Source: a virus
Strand: one strand, 5' to 3'
DNA: 36,903 bases
IMG/VR virus record: IMGVR_UViG_3300042731_009635
Location: 1-36,903 of that record
The position numbers and the translations under genes are program-made. The notes under the pieces are model-generated. The model saw only the letters and a program-made list of their open reading frames with translations. It ran no database searches and was not told where the DNA came from. Shown piece after piece: positions 23,524-30,672 of this stretch (within the stretch, counting starts at the first letter, position 1; each line of letters begins with the position of its first letter).

Positions 23524-25589
23524 TGACACTTTTCCCGCAAGTAGACAGCAGTTTTTATTCTTATCAAACGGATGACGATAAAAGTATTAAGTCGAGAATG
23601 GAACATACTTACGCTGAAAGCATTACGATCAATCAGGGTTTTTGGAGCGAAGCAGATCTCGACTCCAGATATCAAGCAGGTGACCAGACTATTTGGAATG
23701 ATAATTATGGAAGTGTTCCGTCTTTTAGAAGACGTGTTCCTAATTTTAATAGGATAAGACGTATCTGCAACATGATTGCTGGTTATCAAAGAAAAAATAG
23801 AAAATCAACCGTTGCTGTTCCTATAGAAAATTCTGATCAATTAACCGCTGATCAATTCTCTAAACTTCTTGTTTGGTCAATGGAAAAAGATAATACCTTA
23901 AATACCATTTCTCAAGCATATGAAGGTGCCGTCACAACTGGAATGAATTTATTGTCAGTATGGATGGATTATAGGGAAGATCCGATTAACGGAGATATTC
24001 GCGTTGATAATGTCTCTTACAATGGTTATTTGATAGATCCATTTTTTAAAAAGCATGATTTAAGTGATTGCAATTTTGTTTGGACAAGAAAATGGCTGAC
24101 GAAAACTCAAATTATGTCTCTTCTTCCCGATAGAAAAGAAGATATTAGCAAACTTTATGCACGTGGGAATAGAGACGGAAAGTTTCAATTTATGCCAGAA
24201 GCTTACAATTATGGGATGAAAAATCTTCTTACTTATGATGAATATTGGTATCGAGATTATAGAACTCAACAACTTTTAGTTGATGTAAGAACTGGCGAAA
24301 CAATGGAGTGGCAGGGAAACAGTGATGATTTAGAACTTTTTCTTACTAAATTCCCAGAAATCACTGTCATTGATAATGAAATTCAAACAACAAAACTTGC
24401 GATCGTTGTCCAAGGCGTGGTAATGTACCACGGACCTAATCCAATGGGCATCGATCCTTATCCCTTCGTTCCAGTCCTTGGTTATTATGATCCTCAAATT
24501 CCAGACTTCAGATGGAGAATACAAGGAGTGGTTCGAGGGCTTAGAGATTCTCAGTATCTTTATAACCGAAGAAAGGTTATCGAACTCGATATTTTGGAAT
24601 CTCAAATAAACTCTGGATGGAAATACAAAGCGGGCGCTCTCGTGAATCCGAAAGATGTATTCCTACAGGGACAAGGAAGAGGCCTTGCTCTTAAAGATAG
24701 CGCTCAAATGACAGATGTTGAGCAAATCCTGCCACCTAATATACCTCAGTCTATGATCGAACTTTCTAAGATACTAGGCGAAGAGATTCAGCAGATTTCA
24801 GGAGTAAATGAAGAACTTCTAGGAAGTGCTGAAGATGATAAAGCCGGCATTTTATCAATGCTTCGCCAGGGAGCTGGCCTCACAACCTTGCAAACATTAT
24901 TTGATCAATTAGATTATTCTCAGAAAATTCTTGGGAGATTGTTTCTGGATCTTATTCAATGTAACTTTTCTCCTGGGAAAATTAAAAGAATAATAGCAGA
25001 GGAACCTTCGCCACAATTTTATTCGAAAGCTTTTGGTAAATTCGACGTAGCTATTGAAGAAGGATGTTATTCTGCAACTCAAAAACAAATACAATTTAAA
25101 CAACTTCTTGGAATGAGGGAAATCGGAATTCCTATTCCAAACCATGTGCTACTCGAAGCTTCTACTATTCAAAACAAACAAGAATTAATCGAAGAAATTC
25201 AAAAACAGGAAGAGCAGCAACAACAAATGCAACAAATGCAAATGGAAGCTTCACTAGAAGAGCAGAAAGCAAAAATAAAGGATTTAGAGGCAAAAGCAGA
25301 GGCAAACACTGGGCTTGGCTTGGAAAGAGCTGCCCGAGTACAAGAAAACAGAGCTCTTGCTGTGGAAAGGCTAGCAGAAGCTGAGAAAGATAGAGATCTC
25401 GGTGCTTTAAATTTAATTAAAGCTGCAAAAGAACTTGAAGGAATGGATTTAGAGCAATTAGGAAGGCTTTTAAGTTTTATTCAAGTAGCCAAAGATTATG
25501 AATCTCCGCAGGAAAAAGAAGAAGAGCTCCAAGTAAAAACTCCAAACATAGAAGAAATGGCTGTAATGGCTCAAGGAGAAAAACAATGA
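23523..25589 (+). CDS. P22-like portal protein
   Basis: A 688-residue protein at the expected place after TerL. N-terminal features (PNFNRIRRICNMIAGYQRKNRKS, IDPFFKKHDLSDCNFVWTRKWLTK, a later IQGVVRGLRDSQYLYNRRK) are characteristic of P22 gp1-type portals of podophages. The C-terminus is a long Gln/Glu/Ala-rich helix (about residues 560-660), matching the barrel helix of that family. Twelve copies form the ring through which DNA enters and leaves. It overlaps TerL by one base and the next gene by four. Confidence 0.9.
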   Translation: MTLFPQVDSSFYSYQTDDDKSIKSRMEHTYAESITINQGFWSEADLDSRYQAGDQTIWNDNYGSVPSFRRRVPNFNRIRRICNMIAGYQRKNRKSTVAVPIENSDQLTADQFSKLLVWSMEKDNTLNTISQAYEGAVTTGMNLLSVWMDYREDPINGDIRVDNVSYNGYLIDPFFKKHDLSDCNFVWTRKWLTKTQIMSLLPDRKEDISKLYARGNRDGKFQFMPEAYNYGMKNLLTYDEYWYRDYRTQQLLVDVRTGETMEWQGNSDDLELFLTKFPEITVIDNEIQTTKLAIVVQGVVMYHGPNPMGIDPYPFVPVLGYYDPQIPDFRWRIQGVVRGLRDSQYLYNRRKVIELDILESQINSGWKYKAGALVNPKDVFLQGQGRGLALKDSAQMTDVEQILPPNIPQSMIELSKILGEEIQQISGVNEELLGSAEDDKAGILSMLRQGAGLTTLQTLFDQLDYSQKILGRLFLDLIQCNFSPGKIKRIIAEEPSPQFYSKAFGKFDVAIEEGCYSATQKQIQFKQLLGMREIGIPIPNHVLLEASTIQNKQELIEEIQKQEEQQQQMQQMQMEASLEEQKAKIKDLEAKAEANTGLGLERAARVQENRALAVERLAEAEKDRDLGALNLIKAAKELEGMDLEQLGRLLSFIQVAKDYESPQEKEEELQVKTPNIEEMAVMAQGEKQ

Positions 25590-25798
25590 AAAAAGAAAGA
25601 AAAACAGGAATGAGCGATATGATTTCTAGCAACACATCTGCACCAGCAAATCTTCCTCAAACTGTTATACATAAATATTATCCAAAAAATAACTATGTTA
25701 ATAATTATTATTTGGATGATTCCTATAAAGGAATTGATAAACAAACTTCTAATAGCGTCAAGAAAATCAGACGTAATGAATCTGACAGCATGTATTAA
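25586..25798 (+). CDS. Small hypothetical protein
   Basis: A 70-residue Asn/Ser/Tyr-rich hydrophilic protein (MKKERKTGMSDMISSNTSAPANL...KNNYVNNYYLDDSYKG) starting within the portal gene (ATGA). An internal ATG at codon 9 is possible. There is no known domain. It is probably a virion-associated or morphogenesis protein, inferred only from position after the portal. Confidence 0.5.
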   Translation: MKKERKTGMSDMISSNTSAPANLPQTVIHKYYPKNNYVNNYYLDDSYKGIDKQTSNSVKKIRRNESDSMY

Positions 25799-25800
25799 TC

Positions 25801-25965
25801 ATGACGATGCCACGACCTTCCGGGAAGGCACAAAAAATTGCCAAAAAAACAATACCCGGGCTTAATAGAAATGATAAGAAACCATTTCGTAGGAAAAAGA
25901 AAATTGTTCCTAATGATGAAGTGGAATTAAAGATCATTAAAATTAACGAAGAATTGGGCGCTTAA
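25801..25965 (+). CDS. 54-residue basic hypothetical protein
   Basis: The frame from 25801 reads MTMPRPSGKAQKIAKKTIPG, then continues with a basic stretch (NDKKPFRRKKK) and an acidic-mixed end, stopping at 25963-25965. It begins two bases after the previous stop; a second ATG lies at 25807. The SD is weak. High basicity suggests nucleic-acid binding. It is followed by a hairpin terminator. Confidence 0.5.
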   Translation: MTMPRPSGKAQKIAKKTIPGLNRNDKKPFRRKKKIVPNDEVELKIIKINEELGA

Positions 25966-25986
25966 TATTTTGTGCTCTGTTTGCAG

Positions 25987-26024
25987 ACTAGGAATGCGGC
26001 TTTGCCAAATTCCTAGTTTAATTT
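25987..26024 (+). terminator. Intrinsic terminator after the portal gene cluster
   Basis: ACTAGGAAT (25987-25995) pairs with ATTCCTAGT (26009-26017). An inner GGC/GCC pair (25998-26000, 26004-26006) shortens the loop to three bases. TTTAATTT follows. Confidence 0.65.
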
Positions 26025-26036
26025 AAGGAGAATATT

Positions 26037-26228
26037 ATGGTTTGGCACAAATTTCCTCATATGCCAGAAATAGGAGCTCATATCATTGCAGATATTGGTG
26101 TAACTGATATGGAAACACTTTATGAACTTACAATTAGAGAGGGAGAATCGATTAGCCATATCAATAAATGGTGTTATTACGATGAATATAAGGCCGCTGT
26201 AAAAAGAGAAATCAGAGAGAAATTATAA
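26037..26228 (+). CDS. Small hypothetical protein, possibly DUF551-related
   Basis: A 63-residue protein beginning MVWHKFPHMPEIGAHIIADI and containing HINKWCYYDEY near the end. The W..FP.MP..G..II....KW.YY pattern is similar to the DUF551-like proteins in this genome, though shorter. TAAGGAG lies nine bases upstream of the ATG, just after the terminator. The end overlaps the next start by one base. Confidence 0.5.
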   Translation: MVWHKFPHMPEIGAHIIADIGVTDMETLYELTIREGESISHINKWCYYDEYKAAVKREIREKL

Positions 26229-26542
26229 TGAGAAAAAAGGTTATTAAGCATCTGAAAGGGGATATAAAAGGATACAAAAAAGAAATAAAGGAAGACAAAG
26301 AATTAATCAAAGAGTTAAAAGGTAAGAAGATGGCGAAAAAAACAGCTAAATGTACTACTTCCAAAAAGATCGGGAAAGTAATGAGAGAATATAAAGCAGG
26401 TAAACTTCATTCTGGATCAAAAAAAGGTCCTAAAGTAAAGAGCAGAAAACAAGCCATAGCAATTGCACTTTCTGAAGCAAGAGATTTACCTGGGAAAAAA
26501 CCATCATACTTAAGAAAAAGAACGAGTAAAAAAAAGATATAA
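26228..26542 (+). CDS. DUF6496-like basic protein
   Basis: A 104-residue, very Lys-rich protein. After a charged N-terminal helix, residues about 47-90 read GKVMREYKAGKLHSGSKKG and VKSRKQAIAIALSEARDL, matching the DUF6496 pattern common to small phage and bacterial proteins of unknown role. A second start at 26330 (MAKKTAKC, AAGGT upstream) would give the domain alone. Nucleic-acid association is suggested by charge. Confidence 0.65.
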   Translation: MRKKVIKHLKGDIKGYKKEIKEDKELIKELKGKKMAKKTAKCTTSKKIGKVMREYKAGKLHSGSKKGPKVKSRKQAIAIALSEARDLPGKKPSYLRKRTSKKKI

Positions 26543-26581
26543 ATAGCCAAAATATATGAGATATATTATATTTAGCTATTT
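26541..26581. other. Stem-loop between small genes
   Basis: AAATAGC (26541-26547) pairs with GCTATTT (26575-26581), with further A/T pairing inside. It overlaps the preceding stop and ends just before the AAGGA SD of the next small ORF, so it could affect processing or translation. There is no U-run. Confidence 0.4.
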
Positions 26582-26595
26582 GAAGGATGTTTAAA

Positions 26596-26682
26596 ATGAT
26601 TGGCTTAATGATTCTATTTTTATACGTTATTTCAATTTATTCTTTATACAAAAGAGGCCCAATTAATTTATCAAATAGGTGA
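26596..26682 (+). CDS. 28-residue single-membrane-segment peptide
   Basis: ATG at 26596 with GAAGGA eight bases upstream. The peptide is MIGLMILFLYVISIYSLYKR and ends GPINLSNR. One transmembrane helix fills most of it. The stop (26680-26682) is two bases before the ATG of the next gene, whose SD (AATAGGTG) is formed by its last codons, implying coupling. It could be a tiny holin/antiholin-like or regulatory peptide. Confidence 0.45.
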   Translation: MIGLMILFLYVISIYSLYKRGPINLSNR

Positions 26683-26684
26683 AT

Positions 26685-26924
26685 ATGAAGTTTTTTTTAA
26701 TCTTAATATTTTTTTTCGCAAATTTTATAGGAGTTTGCAATTCATGCATTAATCCTCCAGATTATAAAATCGATAGAGAAACACTAGAAATAAAAAGACT
26801 TGTAGATAAAAAAGTCAAAGAAGAAGAAAGACAAAAAGAAAAAGAAAGAAGAGAAAGAATAATAAAAGAAACGGAAGAAAAAATTAAAAAAATGGAAGAA
26901 GAGACAAATCGCAAAAATAAATAA
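26685..26924 (+). CDS. Secreted or membrane-anchored coiled-coil protein, spanin-like layout
   Basis: I place the start at ATG 26685 (a GTG at 26679 is possible). The protein has a strongly hydrophobic N-terminus (KFFLILIFFFANFIG) with two nearby Cys, then IN-PP-DY and a highly charged Lys/Glu coiled coil to the end. An N-terminal membrane segment plus periplasmic coiled coil is the architecture of inner-membrane spanins, but short proteins of this layout have other functions too. The adjacent 28-residue membrane peptide makes a small lysis cassette conceivable. Confidence 0.45.
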   Translation: MKFFLILIFFFANFIGVCNSCINPPDYKIDRETLEIKRLVDKKVKEEERQKEKERRERIIKETEEKIKKMEEETNRKNK

Positions 26925-26957
26925 TTAAAACTGCATACAATATCGAAGGGGGATATT

Positions 26958-27314
26958 ATGTCGTCAATACAATCAATTCAAAGTATTACTCCATGCTTAA
27001 ATGAAGAAGAATTACTGACTTCTGAAGCTATAAAGCATTTAACTGAAAAAGAATGGGAACCAAAAAAAGTAAAAACCTTGTATCAATTAGTTTTCCATTT
27101 GTCTCCAAGAGATTTTGATTTATTATATGTGAGACGTCGGACCAATCTTTTGGTAAATTCGTTTAATATTATTGTTCCTACTCCAGTGAAATCAAAAAAA
27201 CCAATTATTTTGGATTTGAAATCAAATAGATGTTTAACAAGACCTAGACCTGGAAATTCTATTTATGAAAAAATTAATGAAATAATGAGAAAAAGAAAGA
27301 GAAGAAGAATTTAA
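26958..27314 (+). CDS. Hypothetical protein
   Basis: A 118-residue basic protein (SLNEEELLT-type acidic start, then KVKTLYQLVFHLSPRDFDLLYVRRRTN) ending in a run of Lys/Arg (RKRKRRRI). No recognised domain. GAAGGGGGA lies upstream of the ATG. Its stop overlaps the stop of the oppositely oriented Cys-rich gene. The C-terminal basic cluster could bind nucleic acid or act as a localisation signal. Confidence 0.5.
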   Translation: MSSIQSIQSITPCLNEEELLTSEAIKHLTEKEWEPKKVKTLYQLVFHLSPRDFDLLYVRRRTNLLVNSFNIIVPTPVKSKKPIILDLKSNRCLTRPRPGNSIYEKINEIMRKRKRRRI

Positions 27315-27748
27315 TTATATCTCATATAATAGAGGCCAGGACGCATCAATATTCTTATTAAATTTCCATCTTCATCTTCATTACAAGGAATACAGGCGAT
27401 GTATTCTAGACAACGTCTATAAACTTTACAGCAAGAAAAACAGCATTTTGTTATTAAATCGTTAATTTTTTTACATGTTTCAGTAAGTTTTTCACAAAAT
27501 TTTTCACATTTATTTAGAGGTTCAGGCTCTTCTTCTGGAATTGAGTAATTAGCAAGTATTTCTCTACGTTTTTTTTCTTGTTCTGGAATAGGAATATTCT
27601 TGCAATAAAGTGGATAATTAATTGTTGGTAAATGACTCCATTGTCCCTTCTCTTCTTCAGTTGTACTTTCTTCAGGTATTTTTATATCAATTTGATATTC
27701 CTGAGCTGTCTCTAAAGCTTGAGAGTAAAAATCTATTTGAGTTGTCAT
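27311..27748 (-). CDS. Cysteine-rich hypothetical protein
   Basis: A 145-residue protein. The first ~80 residues are hydrophilic; residues about 80-125 hold ten cysteines (NKCEKFCEKLTETCKK..., CCFSCCKVYRRCLEYIACIPC). Such density suggests metal binding or multiple disulphides. AGAGGAAAA is a good SD upstream of the ATG. It stands alone between convergent and divergent neighbours, like an accessory 'moron' gene. Function unknown. Confidence 0.55.
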   Translation of the reverse strand: MTTQIDFYSQALETAQEYQIDIKIPEESTTEEEKGQWSHLPTINYPLYCKNIPIPEQEKKRREILANYSIPEEEPEPLNKCEKFCEKLTETCKKINDLITKCCFSCCKVYRRCLEYIACIPCNEDEDGNLIRILMRPGLYYMRYN

Positions 27749-27820
27749 TATTTTCCTCTTTTGATATTTTTTTAATCACAAGAGAAATTAACTTAATCAA
27801 ATTTTAAATCAAAGAAAAAA

Positions 27821-28024
27821 ATGGCGTCAATATCCCCAGCAACCATTCCAAATGGAAAATGTTTTTATGAACCTGAATCACAGAAAGAAATTTTTGAGAT
27901 CCCAAGAGAAACAAAACAAGAACAAGAACGAATTGTAAAACAAGTATTGGAAACTGCTACAAAGATAATAAAAGAAATAAAAATGCAAAGTAGAATGAGG
28001 AATTTAACTATTAATCAGTATTAA
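27821..28024 (+). CDS. Small hypothetical protein
   Basis: A 67-residue protein: Pro-containing start (MASISPATIPNGKCFYEPES) then a helical Lys/Glu/Gln region. The SD is weak (AAAGAAAAAA). The stop overlaps the convergent gene at 28021. No domain recognised; moderate coding plausibility. Confidence 0.4.
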   Translation: MASISPATIPNGKCFYEPESQKEIFEIPRETKQEQERIVKQVLETATKIIKEIKMQSRMRNLTINQY

Positions 28025-28224
28025 TTATATTTCTCTTTAATAATAGAAAGCATTTCATTTAATATTATATAGAGTGAATCAATCTTTTTATTTTGTTCTC
28101 CATATCTTTTGAAAATACCTTTACGTAAATTTTCCTGTCTTTTTTCTAGATCTATTATCTTTTTAAATTGAATAGATTCTGGAAATAAAATTCCATCAAA
28201 CATGTCTAATTGTTCTAGCTTCAT
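28021..28224 (-). CDS. Small hypothetical protein
   Basis: A 67-residue protein, MKLEQLDMFDGILFPESIQF followed by a basic helix (KKIIDLEKRQENLRKGIFKRYGEQ). The LDMFDG...FPE start is seen in small phage proteins next to DUF551-like genes. AAGGAACAA precedes the ATG. It is the last gene of the leftward recombinase operon and overlaps the preceding stop (ATGA). Confidence 0.5.
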   Translation of the reverse strand: MKLEQLDMFDGILFPESIQFKKIIDLEKRQENLRKGIFKRYGEQNKKIDSLYIILNEMLSIIKEKYN

Positions 28225-28391
28225 TTGTTCCTTTCTCTATCATTTAATAGAATGAATCTTATTCCCAAAAGTTTTTCGTGAATATCTTGAATAACTTTTG
28301 ACAAAAGATCAATTTTTATTTCTATTTTTTGGATTCTTCCTTTTAAAGAATCTTCTTTTTTTAATATTTTATTATATTTTTTGAATACCAT
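28221..28391 (-). CDS. 56-residue helical hypothetical protein
   Basis: The minus strand ATG at 28391 follows directly after the previous stop (TAAATG). It encodes MVFKKYNKILKKEDSLKGRI and further amphipathic heptads ending RERNK, with the stop at 28221-28223 overlapping the next ATG. The tight packing on both sides argues that it is a real gene. The peptide is likely a short coiled coil. Confidence 0.5.
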   Translation of the reverse strand: MVFKKYNKILKKEDSLKGRIQKIEIKIDLLSKVIQDIHEKLLGIRFILLNDRERNK

Positions 28392-28604
28392 TTAGTCTTT
28401 TGTATTTTCAGGTTCTTCCGGAAGTTCTCTCCAATATTTAACTTCGTAAAATTTATTTTCATCCCTGAATTTATTATCTTCTATAAAAAAGTATTCTACT
28501 TTCATTCTTTTTTCTATTTTTTCAGCAATAATAGGAACTTCTATATAAATTAAAAAATAACCTTCTCTTTTAGGCTTTGTATCAGGATATTTATTCCAAT
28601 TCAT
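28392..28604 (-). CDS. DUF551-like small protein (MNWNKYP)
   Basis: A 70-residue protein: MNWNKYPDTKPKREGYFLIY... VEYFFIEDNKF...YWRELPEEPE. W near the start, a P, a hydrophobic strand, then YW near the end fit the DUF551 pattern. It shares its MNWNK start with the neighbouring gene upstream, suggesting tandem duplication and divergence. SD AAGG upstream. Role unknown. Confidence 0.55.
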   Translation of the reverse strand: MNWNKYPDTKPKREGYFLIYIEVPIIAEKIEKRMKVEYFFIEDNKFRDENKFYEVKYWRELPEEPENTKD

Positions 28605-28616
28605 CTTGCAACCTTT

Positions 28617-28847
28617 CTATTTTATTTTTTTCCCAGGAGGAAAAGTAAAAAGAGTCCAAAAAATTTCTGGCTTTACTTCTTCTCCTCCAATTTTGAGTTT
28701 GGACTCTATATTATTATATAGGAATTGTGTCATCTTCCCTATAGATGGCATGGAAATATGTGGGATTTCCACGCCCGGCCAATACACAGCGAGAATTATC
28801 CATTTATCATCTGGAAAATTTTCCCCGTTAAATTTATTCCAATTCAT
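28617..28847 (-). CDS. DUF551-like small protein (MNWNKFN)
   Basis: A 76-residue protein: MNWNKFNGENFPDDKWIILA, with VYWPGVEIPH, and EIFWTLFTFPPGKK at the end. A paralogue of the following MNWNK protein. Its ATG overlaps the recombinase stop by four bases, with AGGAAG upstream, so it is co-translated with the recombinase. No function known for the family. Confidence 0.55.
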   Translation of the reverse strand: MNWNKFNGENFPDDKWIILAVYWPGVEIPHISMPSIGKMTQFLYNNIESKLKIGGEEVKPEIFWTLFTFPPGKKIK

Positions 28848-29401
28848 CTTCCTTCCTTATTTAAATAATTGTACAAAGTTACTTTGCATATATTATACAT
28901 CAAGCATAATTCTTTTATAGTTAATCTTTTTTCTTCATATAGTTGTTTCATTCTATTTATTTTTTCAGATGTCATTTTCCGAGGCCTACCAACATGTTTC
29001 CCTCTTTTCCTAGCCCCTTCAAGTCCTTGCCTTATTCTTTCTAAATTGCGCATGCGTTCATTTTCAGCTATCATTGCCATAAAATTAAAAACCATTTTTC
29101 CATGGGCCGTTCTTGTGTCTATATCGTATCCAAGAATAACAAGATTGATCTCTTTTTTATGGAAATCTTCAAGAAGAATAGCTAGATCTTTTGTTGATCT
29201 TCCCAGACGATCTATTCCAGTAACCATTACTGTATCGTTTTTTCTAAGTATTGTCATTAATTTTTCGAAGTGTACTTTTTTTGAATTGTATCCTGAAATG
29301 ATATCAGAATATATTTTTTCACAGCCAGCATCTACTAAAAGAGCTACTTGATTCTCTAGTGATTGTTTAGGTGTTGATATTCTTGCGTATCCGAATTTCA
29401 T
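28844..29401 (-). CDS. Small serine recombinase (resolvase/invertase type)
   Basis: This 185-residue enzyme has the full resolvase/invertase layout: FGYARIS with catalytic Ser9 (and Arg7), DRLGRS at residues 64-69, the ENERMRNLERIRQGLEGARKR long helix region, and a C-terminal helix-turn-helix (about 140-182, INRMKQLYEEKRLTIKELC...TLYNYL). It cuts and rejoins DNA through a Ser-DNA link. In a genome without a recognisable integrase it could resolve dimers of a circular replicon or invert/shuffle segments. It lacks the large C-terminal domain of phage serine integrases. The start overlaps the end of the broken upstream gene. Confidence 0.9.
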   Translation of the reverse strand: MKFGYARISTPKQSLENQVALLVDAGCEKIYSDIISGYNSKKVHFEKLMTILRKNDTVMVTGIDRLGRSTKDLAILLEDFHKKEINLVILGYDIDTRTAHGKMVFNFMAMIAENERMRNLERIRQGLEGARKRGKHVGRPRKMTSEKINRMKQLYEEKRLTIKELCLMYNICKVTLYNYLNKEGR

Positions 29402-29639
29402 CTAAAATATTTTTTAATATCTCTCATTATTCTATTTAAAAAACAACTAGAACGAATAAAGAATTCTCCAACTTTTTCTTCTGGTGAAAATATTTCATTA
29501 TTTGCTATGTTTTTTTCATTTCTTCAGTAGATTCTCCTAATATAATTTGGCTGAATGCAAGCCAAATACATTGTTCAAAACTCTGTGTTGTATTTATAAG
29601 TTCTTTTAATTCTTCCTCAGACATTTTTAAATAATCCAT
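29398..29639 (-). pseudogene. Hypothetical gene upstream of the recombinase, frame broken at an A7 tract
   Basis: From ATG 29639 the frame reads MDYLKMSEEELKELINTTQS... to a TAG at 29505-29507 (44 residues). Adding one A to the seven-A tract (minus strand, 29516-29510) makes it continue as MKKNIANNEIFSPEEKVGEF... to a TGA at 29398-29400 that overlaps the recombinase ATG. The repaired product is 80 residues with an acidic helical start and a Cys/Arg-rich end. The overlap with the next gene supports the longer reading. No function recognised. Confidence 0.6.
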
Positions 29640-29893
29640 TTCATTTTTATCCCTAATTAAAATAAAACCTTGCTTCTCCTATCCCATCCACTGCATTCCA
29701 ATCACTACCTCTCCGCTCCTGTTAATTGGTTAATAAAGTTAAAAAAGGGATATTAAATGAACTCCAATTTATTTACTAGTTTTTTTACTTTTCCCTAAAG
29801 TAGTCAAAAAAATACTTGTATTTAAGTAAATTAAGTAATAATGGGTGTTTTTTAAACTCTTTTTTTGTTATATATGGAATCATAAGTAACCTG
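29640..29893. other. Intergenic stretch without a recognisable gene
   Basis: About 250 bases between the leftward recombinase operon and the hairpins before the barrel gene. It holds the SD (AGGGA) of the leftward operon near 29650 and is C-rich on the plus strand from 29670 to 29720. No ORF with an SD is seen on either strand. A promoter for the leftward operon must lie here, but no clear boxes stand out. Confidence 0.5.
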
Positions 29894-29943
29894 CATGGTT
29901 CGACCATGTGGCCACCACGGTTTTCGTATCCGTGGTTTTTTTT
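29894..29943 (+). terminator. Double hairpin ending in a strong terminator
   Basis: CATGGT-TCG-ACCATG (29894-29908) is followed by ACCACGG (29914-29920) pairing with CCGTGGT (29930-29936) and an eight-T run (29936-29943). It is a textbook rightward terminator, yet no rightward gene precedes it within the last 1.8 kb. It may end a small RNA or block transcription entering the barrel gene. Confidence 0.7.
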
Positions 29944-30036
29944 AAGATTGATTATGAAAAAAATATCTATAACATAAGACTATCATTTCTATCTTTATCT
30001 AGAATTTATTTTTAAAAAAATATATTAATCGAAATA

Positions 30037-30052
30037 TTAGAAACGTTTCTAA
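30037..30052. promoter_or_regulatory. 16-bp perfect palindrome before the barrel gene
   Basis: TTAGAAACGTTTCTAA lies three bases before the GGAG SD of the gene at 30066. It could be an operator for a dimeric repressor or, as RNA, a hairpin next to the ribosome site. Confidence 0.55.
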
Positions 30053-30065
30053 AATGGAGTAGAGA

Positions 30066-30566
30066 ATGAAACTTATAAAAACTTTAGCTTTTATTTTATT
30101 GTCATTTTCTGGAGTAACCGGAACTTGCCAAGAAAAATATGACCATAAACCTTATATATCTTTTGACTTCTCAAAATTCGGAGCAGGGCATCCTGCTATT
30201 GGATATAGAGCTTCTAAAGATGATTTCACTTATGATATTTCACTTGGATATGATTACAAAGAAAAGTTCCTCGGAGATATGAATCTTTTAGTTATTTCTC
30301 CAAATATTTTATATTCTTTTTATAAAGAATCTCCTTCAGAAATATATGCTGGGATTGGATGTGATGTAGAAGTTTATTTGAAGAAATTTCTAGATGTTAA
30401 ATCTAAGAACTTTATATTCTATCCTAGAATTTCTTTAGGCTATAGCTTTCTAGTGAATGAATCTCATAATATATTTTTTGAACTTTATTATCATCCCGTA
30501 GATTTTAAGGATTCTGAAATTAATTCTTATCACTTTACTGGATTAAAAATGGGAGTTGGTTTTTAA
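30066..30566 (+). CDS. Secreted outer-membrane-type beta-barrel protein
   Basis: A 166-residue protein with a classical signal peptide (KLIKTLAFILLSFSGVTG, about residues 2-19), followed by alternating aromatic/hydrophobic strands: YISFDFSKFG, GHPAIGYRAS, FTYDISLGYDYK, NILYSFYK, SEIYAGIGCDVEVYL, FYPRISLGYSF, NIFFELYYH. The last strand is LKMGVGF with a terminal Phe, the signal recognised by the BAM machinery. About eight strands fit an OmpX/Lom-like barrel. As a phage gene with its own terminator it looks like a moron altering the host surface, for example blocking superinfection. It implies a diderm host. GGAG precedes the ATG. Confidence 0.7.
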   Translation: MKLIKTLAFILLSFSGVTGTCQEKYDHKPYISFDFSKFGAGHPAIGYRASKDDFTYDISLGYDYKEKFLGDMNLLVISPNILYSFYKESPSEIYAGIGCDVEVYLKKFLDVKSKNFIFYPRISLGYSFLVNESHNIFFELYYHPVDFKDSEINSYHFTGLKMGVGF

Positions 30567-30595
30567 TAGAAAAACTAATTGCCTCTTTTTATTAA

Positions 30596-30618
30596 GCCCG
30601 ATTTCTCGGGCTTTTTTT
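30596..30618 (+). terminator. Strong intrinsic terminator after the barrel gene
   Basis: GCCCGA-TTTC-TCGGGC (30596-30611) followed by seven T (30612-30618). Confidence 0.9.
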
Positions 30619-30672
30619 ATAAACCTTTCATTTAAAAAATGCATATTTTAAAAGGGTGTTTAAATAACTTAA

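Noticed and set aside
28869-29351. 160-residue plus-strand ORF
   Set aside because: Lies opposite the clear serine recombinase and has shadow-like Ser/Leu/Ile composition.
29890-29920. TGGTTCGACCA resembling a tRNA T-arm followed by GGCCACCA
   Set aside because: Loop length and the 53-61 pair are wrong for a T-arm and no acceptor, D or anticodon arms are found upstream; it is better read as a hairpin before a terminator.
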